Made by a program: the position numbers and the translations under genes. Below the pieces are notes generated by a model. It searched no databases. It was not told the origin of the DNA and saw only the letters and a list, made by a program, of their open reading frames with translations. From Myxocyprinus asiaticus (Eukaryota; Chordata; Actinopteri; Cypriniformes; Catostomidae): a stretch of 64,000 nt of DNA. Each line of letters starts with the position of its first letter. Position 1 is the stretch's first letter. The stretch spans positions 37,587,831-37,651,830 of the forward strand of contig NC_059368.1 in assembly GCF_019703515.2 (NCBI RefSeq), in the 5' to 3' direction. Positions 20,945-32,700 of this stretch are shown here, one piece after another.

Positions 20945-23900
20945 AGTGAAGCCACTGCGCTGCCATATTGCTATGCCCGAACATTCCAATGTCCCTATTG
21001 ACTTAATAGGAAATCATCTCATTTCAGTGCATAAACATTAGTCATTCAATCACCAATTTTATATTTGAAATATGCATGCACATCCCTACAATGCAAATGT
21101 CCTACACATGTAATTATTTATTTATTTAAATTTGGGAATTTTTACTTTTTCTTGAAAGCCGGAACAAGTTGTGTATCTATATCAAACAGTATCCACCACT
21201 AACAAAGTTCATCAGCGAACAGATCAGCTGAATGTAAACAAGTTCACTGTAACTGAGGTAAATTACAAACAGACTTATTTATTGTGAACATCGAAGTGTT
21301 TGTTCAGAGTTACTTGTTTTATGTTTTCATAAAAAAAAAGCCTTTTTCTCGCAGTCACTTGAATAAGAGTGCACGCTCTCTCTCCCTCTATCACACGCGC
21401 AGCGGGCATGCAGAGAGGGAGACACGCAAAGCAAAGTCGGTTAAAATTAAACTGATACGCTAGGTTTAAATGGCAAATGAACACCTATTTATGACATGTA
21501 TCCATGTATGACTACAGAGAGCACTTCAATATGAAAACAAGCAATTTAAGGCGATTTAGAAATCCTGGTCTTAATTTTTTTAAGTCCCTTTTGGGGTAAG
21601 ACTTATTGTCACCTTAAACAAGCAGATTTACAGCTTTTCCTACTTAAATGACAACTTGTGGACAGTTTTGCCGCTTCCTTTGGTGATTGTTTTGATGCAC
21701 TGATAGACTGAACACCGGAGCATTGCGATCCGCGTATATCTTCTCCCTCGTAACAAATATTATCCACAACGACCAAATTACAAATAAAAACATGATTGTC
21801 ACTAGAGGGCTAAATGCAACTGTCGTATCTGCAGGTCGGAAACAGGGAAACAAGGGTGTTTTCACCTGTCAGTCATTGATGCTATATGAGAGTTGTATAC
21901 CAAAATGGCCGCTAGAACATTTCCGGTGGCTTCACCTCCTACTGGCAGTTTACCGTTGCATCAGCGATCAAGCTCTAGCCACCTTTTTCTTGAACGCATA
22001 AGTGTTCCATGATTCACCTGTTTTCAATTTCTGGTCTCCAATGTTTTCACTCACATCAGCGTATATTCTTATTATTAGTAGGTAATGTGATGTTTAAAGT
22101 ATTACTATTGTAAACATATTCAAAAACATGTGGCTTTAAAGTGCCGATTCTTAACAGAATCGAGATTACCATTTTTTGACAGTGCTTCACCTGAGTGTGT
22201 AGATGTCATGAAGCGATGGTCCGAAGTTAGGTATGTTGGCATCATTTACTACTTTGAGTTGTTATGACAGCCAACAACTGCACAAGTTGAGCCTGAAATT
22301 AATTTTGACTCCAAATAACACTTAAATGGTTGTTGTTCTCTGTCTTAATTGCTTATTTGTGTAGTTTTTACATTGTGTCTCAAGACCAGAAACATAAAAC
22401 AGGCAATTAGAATCATCATGGCGCTGATCCAGTGGTTGCTCAGGAAAACTGTGGATATACTGTATATCAGTGGATCTTTCTATAATACGCCCCCTGATGT
22501 CCATCTGATGTGCAAGATCGAGTGATCTGCTCTGACTGCGTGAGAGAAAATTAAAGTTTACAGAGGTTTAATGATAGTGCCATATTAATCTACTACATAT
22601 AATGCTGAATATGTATTATAATGCTATGCAATGTCAAATGTTATGTATGATTTGATTTCATCAGAACATTTCAGTAGGGTTTTATGTAGGGACATTATTT
22701 AACTGGATTATCAGCATGCACTTCCATTTAATATGTATTTTTGAAAATAATGTTTAGATGTAATCAGAGACTAAATTATTTCAGAAGAATGCAGCTTTAA
22801 TTTAAAATATTTTAAATGTATGTAATCAGTGACAGTGTGTGAGAGAGACAGAGACAATCTAACATAATTATTAGCTAATATTTCCACTGGTATCATTGCC
22901 CTGTTATAGGCGTATTTTTAATCCCAGTACATCTCTTATTGCACTTTTAATAACAGTGCTAAATTTTAAATGATTTGCAATGTCTTTAAAGCAATAATAG
23001 TAATAATAATAGATACAATAAATATAGCCGTAAGCGACTATTGTCGGGGGCCAAGCACATATGGCGAGATGACCAAAAAAAAACCACATTTGACAGAAAA
23101 GATCCTGTGGATGCTGTGGACAGTTATGTTGGTGTGACATTTTGCCTGCTTTGAGCACAGTTGCTAAAATAGGATTGTCTTAAGTTATAGCACCCCTTAG
23201 CATAAAAATGAACTAAACTCGTTATGTTACCTCAGAGTGTTCACTTGTCCATGTGTACAAATTTTGTTAAGCTTGAAAATTGCACAATTCACAAGATACA
23301 GGCTAATTAGTCAGTATAGGCCACACCCAAAACATATTTGCTTATATCTTTGGAACGATTCACAAAATTTTATATGCGGCTTCGAGTTGATACCCTGCTT
23401 GTGTAGAGTAATTTCCATAACCCTCGGCCATTCCCAATATGAGTTATAAGGTGCTGAAATTTGATTGGCCAGTGGCGGCCATTTTTGTTAATTTGTCAAA
23501 TCAATTTTTTAAGAATATGTCTAGGAGAAGTTCGGGGAAACAACAGATACACGAGACTGGACCAACTAGACAGAGAGAGTGAGGTTAGTACTCAACATCA
23601 AACAACAATCTAGCAAAGATACTGAGAACGTGAAGTGTTGGTATTTGTGCTTTACGAGGACTCTCTATAGCTATAATATATTTTATACTGTACACACTAT
23701 ATATTCTATCCTTTAACTCTACCCCTAAACCTAACCCTCACAGGAAACTTTCTGCATTTTTACATTTTCAAATAAATAAATAAATAAATAAAAATATCAA
23801 AAACATTTAGTATGTTTTTTAAGCCTTTTGGTTTGAGGACACTTGAGGTGTCCTCATAAACCATGTTTATAGCATAAGTACATGTGTATAATCTAGAATA

Positions 23901-24201
23901 GTGCTATTGAATAGTCCTCGTAAACCATATATACCTGAACACACACACACACACACACACAGGTTGCCTTTAAACACTCAAATTAGAACCTTAGATCCTT
24001 CATCTCCTTTATTAATCAAAATCAGAAACAGTACATTTAGAATGTGCTAACAAAATTTGAAGCAATGCCCCCAGTGGCCAAAGTGGGAAGTGTTTTTGAA
24101 TGTAAGGGCACATGTGAGCTGCAGTTGAAAATTTTCCCACAATTTTGAAAAATGCCCACAGAGGGGCGCCAAAAGAGAGTTGGTTTTAGCTGTAAATGAT
24201 T
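20945..24201. other. Mostly unrecognised non-coding DNA with repeat traces
   Basis: No gene seen. A stretch near 22990-23130 with ATATAGCCGTAAGCGACTAT and GTCGGGGGCCAAGCAC resembles a repeat seen in cyprinids. 23640-23965 (AACCCTCACAGGAAACTTTC followed by an AC run) resembles another interspersed family. Both are recollections and have no defined ends here. Confidence 0.4.
23940..23961. repeat. (AC)n microsatellite
   Basis: Eleven AC units at the end of the interspersed repeat described for 23640-23965. Confidence 0.9.
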
Positions 24202-24203
24202 TA

Positions 24204-25108
24204 CAGTTTTTCTCAATCGCTTTGGCTCAGTTCTCGAAAGAGAATTTTTATTTATTTTTTTCAAAACAATAAGTTAAAATCTCTGAACAGTTAGCTTCTT
24301 GTTCGGACCAGATTTGAATTTCTTATTCATTTAAGCAAATTGCACATGTTTTGGCACATGTGTGCAAAAGAGTAAGTACAATTGTCTACAATTTGCACAA
24401 TAACTAAATGCACATGGCTTGCTGATCAAAACTGATGAGTTGATTCTCAGTGAAATTGTCATACTCTTCACAACTTCTAAACATTCTTTCATCGTGTGAG
24501 CATCACATGCAAAATGATCCATTCAATTATCACAATCTGTCAGACATACATGTATATTCCATAAATATCTATGACATGGAATGTTTGTGATATCAGCTAA
24601 ATCTCTGACCAGACCAACAATAGCGACAGGATGTCCACCAACAAGATGGGAATTTGTAGTGTTAAGTACTGTCAGGAGGTACAATTTATTGTTTTTTACA
24701 GAACTACTGCAGGTTTTTTCATTGTTGCTGTTTTTTTTTTTTTTTTTTTTTTTTTTTTGCATGGATGTCATTTTGTGGCTATTTTCTGTTCACTATATAT
24801 GACTTTACATGTAAAAAATGTGTAAAAATAGACATGCAAATGTGAATTTACATGTAACACATTGCTACAAAATAAACTGACTGTATACATACAAATGTGC
24901 ATATCCTATTTCTGTGTACTACAGTAATGTACAGTATTGACTTTTCCCAGTAAACTTACCTACTGTTGAAATCGGTATCTAAAAAGCTCAGTGTGACACA
25001 ATAGCCTTCAGCTAGACAAAACTGACATAAAACAGTTGTGACAATTGCACTTTTTAGAGAATGTTAAGACTGTTTCAAAAAATGAGCCAAAGAGATTGAA
25101 AAAAACTG
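24204..25108. mobile_element. Mariner/Tc1-type MITE
   Basis: Left end CAGTTTTTCTCAATCGCTTT and right end AAAGAGATTGAAAAAAACTG are inverted copies with few mismatches. TA flanks both (24202-24203 and 25109-25110). 905 bp with no transposase; it contains a poly-T run at about 24732-24758. Confidence 0.7.
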
Positions 25109-25186
25109 TAATACAGTGAAGAGGAATGCATATTTTATTACTGTAACTCTAAACCTTACTGTCAGCAGAGTAAAAATGTGGTCTTA

Positions 25187-25917
25187 AGGCCAGTTCACAC
25201 TGCCCCAACAAACACCAACAGACACCAACACTTCCAACATTCTAAAGTTGGCTGTTGTATTTAAAATGTTGAGAAACAAAACTTTCGTGCTCACACTGAT
25301 CCAACAAACACCAACAAACTACCATCTTTACTTGTCGTTGTTCGCCTTTGAAGACGACTGACAAGAGGATGAAATTGAAGCCAAACATGCACGATTTAAT
25401 ATATAAACATTTTACACATGAGGTTTGTCCACAAAGTGTGGGGAAAGTTAATATGTAATATTTTTCATCAAGATTAAAACAAAAAATGGCTCGAAATATT
25501 TCACTCGATATGTAATGAATCTAGAATATATGAAAGTTCCACTTTTTGAATTAAATGAACTTTTCCATGATATTCTAATTTTTTGAGATGCACCTGTTCA
25601 TATTCCCTCATGTGTGTCATCCACACACACTGCTGAATACAACACTGACATAAAATTATGTTTTCTTTAGAGAGGAATGGAATTCTTTAACAAATTTTCA
25701 ACAAAAGTTGTTTGTTGGAGTTTACTGGAGTTTTTTGGAAAATCATGCCACACTGCTCAAACATTCTAAGACCCGACAAATGCCAATTAAACATGTTGAA
25801 TCGGTGAAAGCAGATGCCAACGAACGCCAACAAATTCCAACAGGGTGATCACACTGATTCAACAAAACCCAACAAGTGTTGGATGTTGGTGTTTGTTGGG
25901 GCAGTGTGAATTGGCCT
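25187..25917. mobile_element. PIF/Harbinger-like non-autonomous element
   Basis: AGGCCAGTTCACACTGCCCC at the left is matched in inversion by GGGGCAGTGTGAATTGGCCT at the right, and TTA flanks both (25184-25186 and 25918-25920). A 3-bp TTA target is the PIF/Harbinger mark. Inside, AACAAACACCAACA-type motifs recur several times near both ends. 731 bp with no ORF of note. Confidence 0.75.
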
Positions 25918-26902
25918 TTAGAGGTCAATGGAACCTCCAAATAGCATTCCTCACTCATTGTGTTGGCACGATTGCTTGCTGGTTTCAATGCCAGATGAGA
26001 ACCCAGGTCACCCATGCTGCTGACGCAACGCACTTCCAGTTGCACCATAGGAGAAGTTAAACATATTTGAACTGATTCAAAAATGTCTGATGGGAGATGG
26101 CGCCTGTCAATAAATAAGCATGATGGGGCCGATGCCAGGGTACTGGAACATTAGGAGGCAACATGCCAACTTCTCGCATGATCATGTTTGTTTTACTCAT
26201 CAATTAAAAAAAAGAAAAAAGAAAAAAGAAATGTTAGTTTTGTAGTTTTGTAAAGATATTAATATGTAAGCACAATTTATAATTGTCCACAAAATGAATT
26301 TCAATAAGTTAAACATAAGCCTTAAGATCAAAAAATCATGAGTTATTAAGATCTAAGAAATGTAAATTTGATCAAGTGTGTACATATAAATGTAAAGTGT
26401 ACAAACTCACATTCTCACACCTTTACATTGTCCCCTGACATAAAGCAGGTGATCTGACATCTGAAGCAGGAAAGTGTTAACTCTACATTTAAAAAATCCA
26501 GCATGAAGAATTGATTTAAAAAAAAAAAAAAAAAAATCCATTGAGCTGAGACAACTGCCAGAGCATGAGACATTTGCTGGAATGTATGGTGGTCATGCAT
26601 ATTTCTATGCTCTTACCCTCAAACTTTCATATTTCCTGTGATTTAATTCTCTTAACCTTGACAACTAACACACTATATGGTGTCAGTCAAAACAGCAGTG
26701 AAAGACTAAGCAGTGTTTAACACACTAAACTAAGCAGTTTTTAACACACAGCCTCATTGATAACAGTAAAGTTTTATTCTGTAATCCTTGAGCCAAACTA
26801 ATGATGCATGCTGGGTTTTTGTGAATGGCATTAGTGTGTGTTTAAGAGGGCTGTGCATAGATGTTTTCATATACAGTATATTTATGGTGAGTCAGCATGG
26901 GT

Positions 26903-26904
<2 letters not shown>

Positions 26905-26959
<55 letters not shown>
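26905..26959. repeat. (GT)n microsatellite
   Basis: About 27 GT units. Confidence 0.95.
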
Positions 26960-27834
26960 GGATTCCACTCCCAAGCCTCTCTGAAGAATGCTGAATAACA
27001 GCAGCCCCCACTGATGATTGATAGATAGACAGATAGATTTTTTTATTTTTTGCATTTGGAGCATATTTTTAGAAAAACAATGAGGAATTTGAACAGACCA
27101 ATTCACCTAAAATGTACTAAATATTATAATATTTTGTAAAATTATAGTATGTTACTATTTTGTATATCACTACAAAAAATGTAAAATGTCATGCAGTCGT
27201 CTGCTTAGGGTCACAAATGAATAAAAGATCACTTTTTGATTCGGTTCGTTTAAAATTGAAGCATTTGAACGAACTGAACCACTAAAGATATGCAGGATTC
27301 CTAATGCTTCACTTGAGAGAGAGTGGACATTTTAAGGATTTTTGTCGCCTTTCTACTTTTTGGACAAAAATAGCTTGTTTGCAGAAAATCTAGACTATTA
27401 CGCCATCAGCGCAGCTACTGTGACATTACTGAAAAATATTATTATGTTAGTAGCATCACTGCTCTTAGTAAATTAATCCCCCAACACTGCCTTCATGCTT
27501 GCTCTTTTCTCAACACTATATATGTCGAGCAGACCTGTTCTTCAAACTCTTGACATAATGCCAAAAAGTTGTGATGAAGGAATGGCAGAGAAAGAGTTCG
27601 ATAATTGCAGAAGAGCATACTGCCATGTTGTAGCCATTTATAATTTAAGGAATTTATATTTAATGAACGAATTTAACCGATTTTATTTTATAAAATAAAC
27701 TTTGTCTCAGATGTTTCTACTAAACTTCCTTTGAAGAGATAAAAGTAGACACAAATGAGACAATTATTGACATACAGTAGGCGTATAGAGCTATAAAATT
27801 AATATGGATAGTATTGCTCAGACAATTTGCTGTT

Positions 27835-28125
27835 AGAATTGTTTCAGACTGATCTCATAGAAATTACCGCTAAAAATGCGGTAGTTAAATGTTCTACCAA
27901 ACAGATGAAGTTTTTAAGGTTAATGTTCTATTGAGTTTTAAATAAAAAATAAATAAAATACTGGTCTTCCTACACTAAACCTTAAATCTAAACCAAACCG
28001 AGAGTATAATAAAAAGCAAATGTGAAACGAAAAACATGTCGACTCACATGCTCTTCAGGACTCGTACCCGGTCATTTGCATAACATGTGCTATGTTCTAT
28101 GAGTTGAGCAACTGTGCAATTTGAC
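27835..28125 (-). repeat. tRNA-derived SINE-like repeat
   Basis: On the minus strand GTTGCTCAACTCATAGAAC resembles a pol III A box and GGGTACGAGTCCTG (28056-28069) a B box, about 50 bp apart. An AT-rich body continues toward 27840. It is not a tRNA gene, since the cloverleaf does not close. Confidence 0.45.
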
Positions 28126-28514
28126 TGTGCTCAAACAAGCTTGTAAATGTAGTTGATTATGTAATGCAAATGTTAAAATTTCTGCAGTAAAATGCACAAG
28201 CACTATGTTAAAGTGTTTAGATGTCATAACGTGATTGTATGTTATTAACTGCCGTTTTACTCATGATTTGTGTGAAAGTGAATAAAAGATGTTGCTGTAG
28301 TGACTCTAGTGTTCATTTTACCAGGAAACTGCCGCAAGACTTACAATGAGGCACATAAAAATCATTTTGCAAAAATGTAAAGTTTTGTACAATTTGAAAA
28401 ATGTAATGATACAATTTTGAGTTCATACTGAAATCTCTGACTTTTGATTGTATCTTGACAAAACTGAGTTGAAACATTGTATAGATCTATTCCAAAAGTC
28501 TAAAGAAGACACAT

Positions 28515-28620
28515 GTGTATTAAACTCTTGGGCTCGTAACTGAAAGGTAGTAGGTTCCAACCTTATAAGCGGTGAACCATGAACTCTCACTATTATGCCC
28601 TGATAAAAAAAGGTCTGAGA
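28515..28620 (+). repeat. Second tRNA-like SINE remnant
   Basis: AACTCTTGGGCTCGTAACTG followed by GGTTCCAACC (B-box-like, 28553-28562). It is short, with no defined tail. Confidence 0.35.
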
Positions 28621-29045
28621 AAAGTATGAGAAGGAAACTTAAGTAAAAGTCTCTATTTGCTTACTTGTGATTGTTATTCCTATGGGTAGAGTTATTTTGT
28701 GTAAAAAGGCACAACAGCATGCACAAGCAAACCTCATTTACTCTCTATTACACTTCCTCTGATATTTCCCTCAAACACACAGGCATAAAGTCTGTGAATG
28801 AAACAAACAGAAAGAGGAAGAAACGGGTGTAGGTTGAGAGAAGACAGGAACTAGTCAGTGAACTAGTTACGCAAGTGTGTAATGCAGTTGAGAGAACGTT
28901 TCAAAGTAGAAGTGGTCCTCCCATTGGGGCATAGATAAGCTCCTCCCCCTCACCCAAAAGAACCTCCCACTCCCACTCCCTAGCTCCTCCCCCTCTCTCT
29001 CACTGGCTCACTGAAGATATCTGGGTCACTCCCAGCCCTCCCCTC

Positions 29046-29160
29046 CTTATATTTCCCTTGAACAACTCGAACAGCTAGAACTCAGCTGCAGCCCTCTCCG
29101 CCTCTCTACCTCTCCTTCTCTCTCTTACGCTCACTCTCCCTCCCTCTTTCTCTGCTACAG
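29046..29160 (+). promoter_or_regulatory. Probable core promoter and 5' leader start of the slc22a13-like gene
   Basis: A TATA-like run (CTTATATTT, about 29046-29054) sits at the end of a C/T-rich stretch beginning near 28920. It is followed by a strong pyrimidine tract ending CTGCTACAG at 29160. Reading one: a TATA promoter with the start near 29080. Reading two: the pyrimidine tract is the acceptor of a 5'-UTR intron and the true promoter lies further upstream. The sequence alone does not decide. Confidence 0.4.
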
Positions 29161-29275
29161 GTGTGCGAAGACCTAGGCCAGCCATTCATGCTGTGCCTGT
29201 CCCTCCTGGCCTGAATCAGATAGCATTTAAAACATCATAATACTGATCTGATATCATCTAGAGCATTACACACAT

Positions 29276-29401
29276 ATGCAAAGATTCAAATTCCTGGAGT
29301 GTCCAAAGAATCCTGGGCCCAGACATCCTTATCTGAATAGATACAGTGTGACACAGAGTTTTCATTTAGTGGCATTCCAGAACAGGCAGGATGAACTTTG
29401 A
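29276..29401 (+). promoter_or_regulatory. Upstream ORF overlapping the slc22a13-like start codon
   Basis: An ATG at 29276 opens 41 codons that run out of frame across the main ATG (29391) and stop at TGA 29399-29401. A shorter eight-codon uORF lies at 29188-29214. If both lie in the mRNA leader, the overlapping one would reduce initiation at the transporter start. Whether the leader includes them is not known. Confidence 0.4.
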
Positions 29402-29741
29402 CGAGGTACTGGACCGGATTGGTGGGTTTGGACGTTTCCAGAAGACGCTCTATGTGTGGATCTGCCTGCCACAGATCTTCTTGGCCTTCCACATGTTGGT
29501 GTCTGTATTTACTGGTGCCGTGCCCCCTCACCTGTGCAGATCTACCTGGCCACCAGGCGACGTTGGCGGTCCTGGGTTGGGCCTCAACTTCAGCAATGCT
29601 CCTGGGGAGTCATGCTCTTCCAGCGCACTGTCCCAGCTTAATCACAGTGACCTCAATTTACCAATTACTGAGCACTCAACCGGTTGCAAGGGTGGATGGG
29701 AGTTCAGCAAAGATGTCTTCCTCAGCACTGTTGCCACAGAG
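29391..29741 (+). CDS. slc22a13: slc22a13-like coding exon 1
   Basis: Codes residues 1-117 and ends in phase 0 at a GTGAGT donor. It starts [17 protein letters not shown], the standard SLC22 N-terminus, so the ATG choice is secure; A at -3 is favourable. It holds TM1 (about 20-42) and most of the extracellular loop, with C49, C75, C99 and glycosylation sequons at N66 and N84. Confidence 0.9.
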
Positions 29742-32700
29742 GTGAGTGCTAATCTCATAACATTGGGGTTGAATAAGGAGGCAGCAGTTTTATGATATAA
29801 CGTGCATGATGTTTCCCACGTGGCACTTCCTTGTGTCCAAACCAGATGTGATGCAATAAAATTACAGCAACAAGCAATCTGTCTGTCCACACTGTACGCA
29901 AAACTGCAGTGCAAAGTGGCTCCATCACAGCCAATCAGAACATATTTATGTTGGCTTGACAAAGTCAACATACTGTTATTCTACAAACTTGGTTTGGGGT
30001 TTTTCAAAATACCTAAACTTAGACCAAATTTTAATACTATCTCCTTTGTCAGGCTTACATCAAATTCTGACAGCCTTTTCCTATCTTTTTGTACAGTTAT
30101 GGCGATCGGGATTTTGGACCAATGGGAGTTCACAGTGGGTGGGGCTATCATGGTCAGGGCTGGTTTGGACTAAATCTCTGATTAACATGAGATATTTTTT
30201 ATTGCTTGTTGCTTAATTGTGTTATGTATGGTTAGGACACGTTGTAAGTTCTCTCTGGTGTTATATGACTGGTTGCGTGGTGTGGTTTAGATGGTTTGGG
30301 TACCAGGCTGCAGTGAGAGTTTCTGGCCTCCTGTGGTGAAGGCATCACAGACCGCTTCATTAAAGAGGTGTAACTCATAACACTGTGAGAATGGCCTTTG
30401 TCACGCTACATTTGACTGGTGACATGAAGAACGGGAAAGCAGGACAGATGAGTTGCTCACAGCAGGACCTATTAACAGAACCTGCTTTGATTTGCAAACA
30501 CTGGATGTTGTCCCGGCCTCACAATGGGGGCCCGACCATCTGATACTTCTCTCTGCTGTCCAGCTGCCGAGCGGAGGCGGTGGGAAGGGGAGCGGACAGG
30601 GTATGGGGCATGGATATGGGGAGAGGAGAGGATATATGAATACAATAACTTCGAAGATCCAGCCAAAACTCTAAAGCAAAGGGACAGTGTGGTGAACTTA
30701 TAACACAGTCAACTGGCAGTTGACATGATATTTAATTTTACTGTCCCCTTAGAAAAAGGCCAATCATATTTTTCTTATATTTTCAGTATTTTGTTGGACA
30801 GCTAAGAACACCTTTTGCCCATTAATATAAAATGATGTACTCAGATTGTGTTTTGTGTAAATGTAGAAAATGTATAAAATGGCCTGCTGTGTGACTATCC
30901 TCATATGAAATACAGAATCAATTCAAAATGAACAATGTAGAAATAAGTATTATTAAAAAATATACTGCCTGATCATGAATTTACATATTGCACTTTAAAT
31001 GTAATTTCGTAGCTTATTATTGAGTCCTGTGATATGACTCGTAAAATCAGTTTCTAAATGGGCAATCTCTTGGGAATCCTTTAAAATGTTGCAAATCCCA
31101 ACCCCAACAAAAAGTAAAGAAGACATTTTCAAAGCAATAAAATAAGTTAAAAATTAATTTGTATCTGTGTGGATGCAAGCATAAGGGAGGCAAACTGTTG
31201 GAAATAAGGGAGTTAAATTGTCAGGTGTGACATGCTAAACTCCATCTAAAACTGCTTTAAATAGCATTCTTTAAATTGTATTATAATTGTTGTGCATGCT
31301 GTTTTCATGAGTTATATTAATTGAGAGACTACATGGGATATTGGTGCTTTTATAGAAAAAAAAATATATTAAACAGTGACAAAACTGAAAAAAAATAGTG
31401 ACCATTCACAGGACATAAAACACTTTCCCTTATACAAGTGTATCAAGTTTAACCAAAAATATTCATTTTGGAAAAAAAGTTAATGTTAATGTCTATTTGT
31501 CAGATCTGATATTAAAATGATGATGGTCAAATCCCTGCTGGAGATCCAACTAAAAGTAGCTGATAACACTTTACAATAAGGATGTATTCATTAACATTAG
31601 TTCACTTCATTATTTAACATGAATAAACAATGAACAACACTTTTAGTGCATTTATTAATATTGGTTAATGTTAATGATTTTGTTAATTAAAAGTTGTATA
31701 TTTTAACATTAGTTAATGCAGTATGAGCTAATGAACAACTGCATTTCTATAAATGAACATTAACCAAGATTAATAAATTAAATTGTTAGTTTGTGGTGCC
31801 TAATGCATTTACTGTTAACACATATAAACTTATTGTAAAGTGTTAGCAACTAGCTTCCATTGGTAGCTGCTTTTATATGGTAATAAGTTGGTTGAAACTG
31901 GCCATTATTAGTGAAAATGGTATAGGTGGTTTATCAGCTGGACTACCAGCTGGTGGAACCCTTTTCATCTTGGTAGATCATATTGGTCAGGCTGGTTAGG
32001 ACTGGTACATCACCTCAGACCAGCAACAAACCAGCTACCCTTGTCTAAAAACCAGCTTGAACACCTTAGCTTCATATGGCCTGGATTTCTTTTCAGTGAT
32101 TCACTCCATTTTCCCATATCACCTTATATTTCAGTGGGATCTAGTGTGTGAAAATGCCACTTTGAACAGCATTGGTTCTTCTATCTATATGTTTGGGCTG
32201 CTGGTTGGAGCTGTGCTGTTTGGTGCCCTTGCTGATAAGTAAGTAGAATCACCTCAAGATATTTCAAGACACACACACACATACTGCACACATAAATGCA
32301 CAAAGATTCTCAGGTGTAAAAAAAAAAAAAACTGAATCTGAAATGTAATGACTGATATCATATCAAATGCTGACAAATGGTTCTGAGTGACATCACTTAT
32401 GAGATAATCAACAAACTGTGCGTGCCTGGACAAGACCCTAAATACCAGGAAGTTCTGGATTTTTAACATAAATAGGTGACTAGAGAACTTTTTTATACCG
32501 TGAACACATCCTTCCAGCTGAACACGGCATGTCAACAAGCTGACAATGCGACTCTGTCTGTAAGAACCTCAGTGCACCCTCTCCACCGCTTATTTACACA
32601 CTCTCGAGACGACTGTGAGGGCGTCTCTGCTGTATGTGGGCTTCTATTTGAGTGGTCTTGGTTTTATTTACGGATATTTATAAAGAGAAGGGATGACTGA

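Larger units (their letters stand above)
25921..28919. other. Upstream region of the transporter gene, no gene seen
   Basis: AT-rich DNA with a (GT)n array and two tRNA-like SINE pieces listed separately. The ORFs here are short and featureless. Confidence 0.4.

Noticed and set aside
24581..24825. ORFs with poly-Phe around 24730-24760
   Set aside because: Produced by a poly-T run inside a TA-flanked MITE.
28040..28125. A functional tRNA gene
   Set aside because: A- and B-box-like motifs exist but acceptor and anticodon stems do not pair, so it fits a SINE remnant better.
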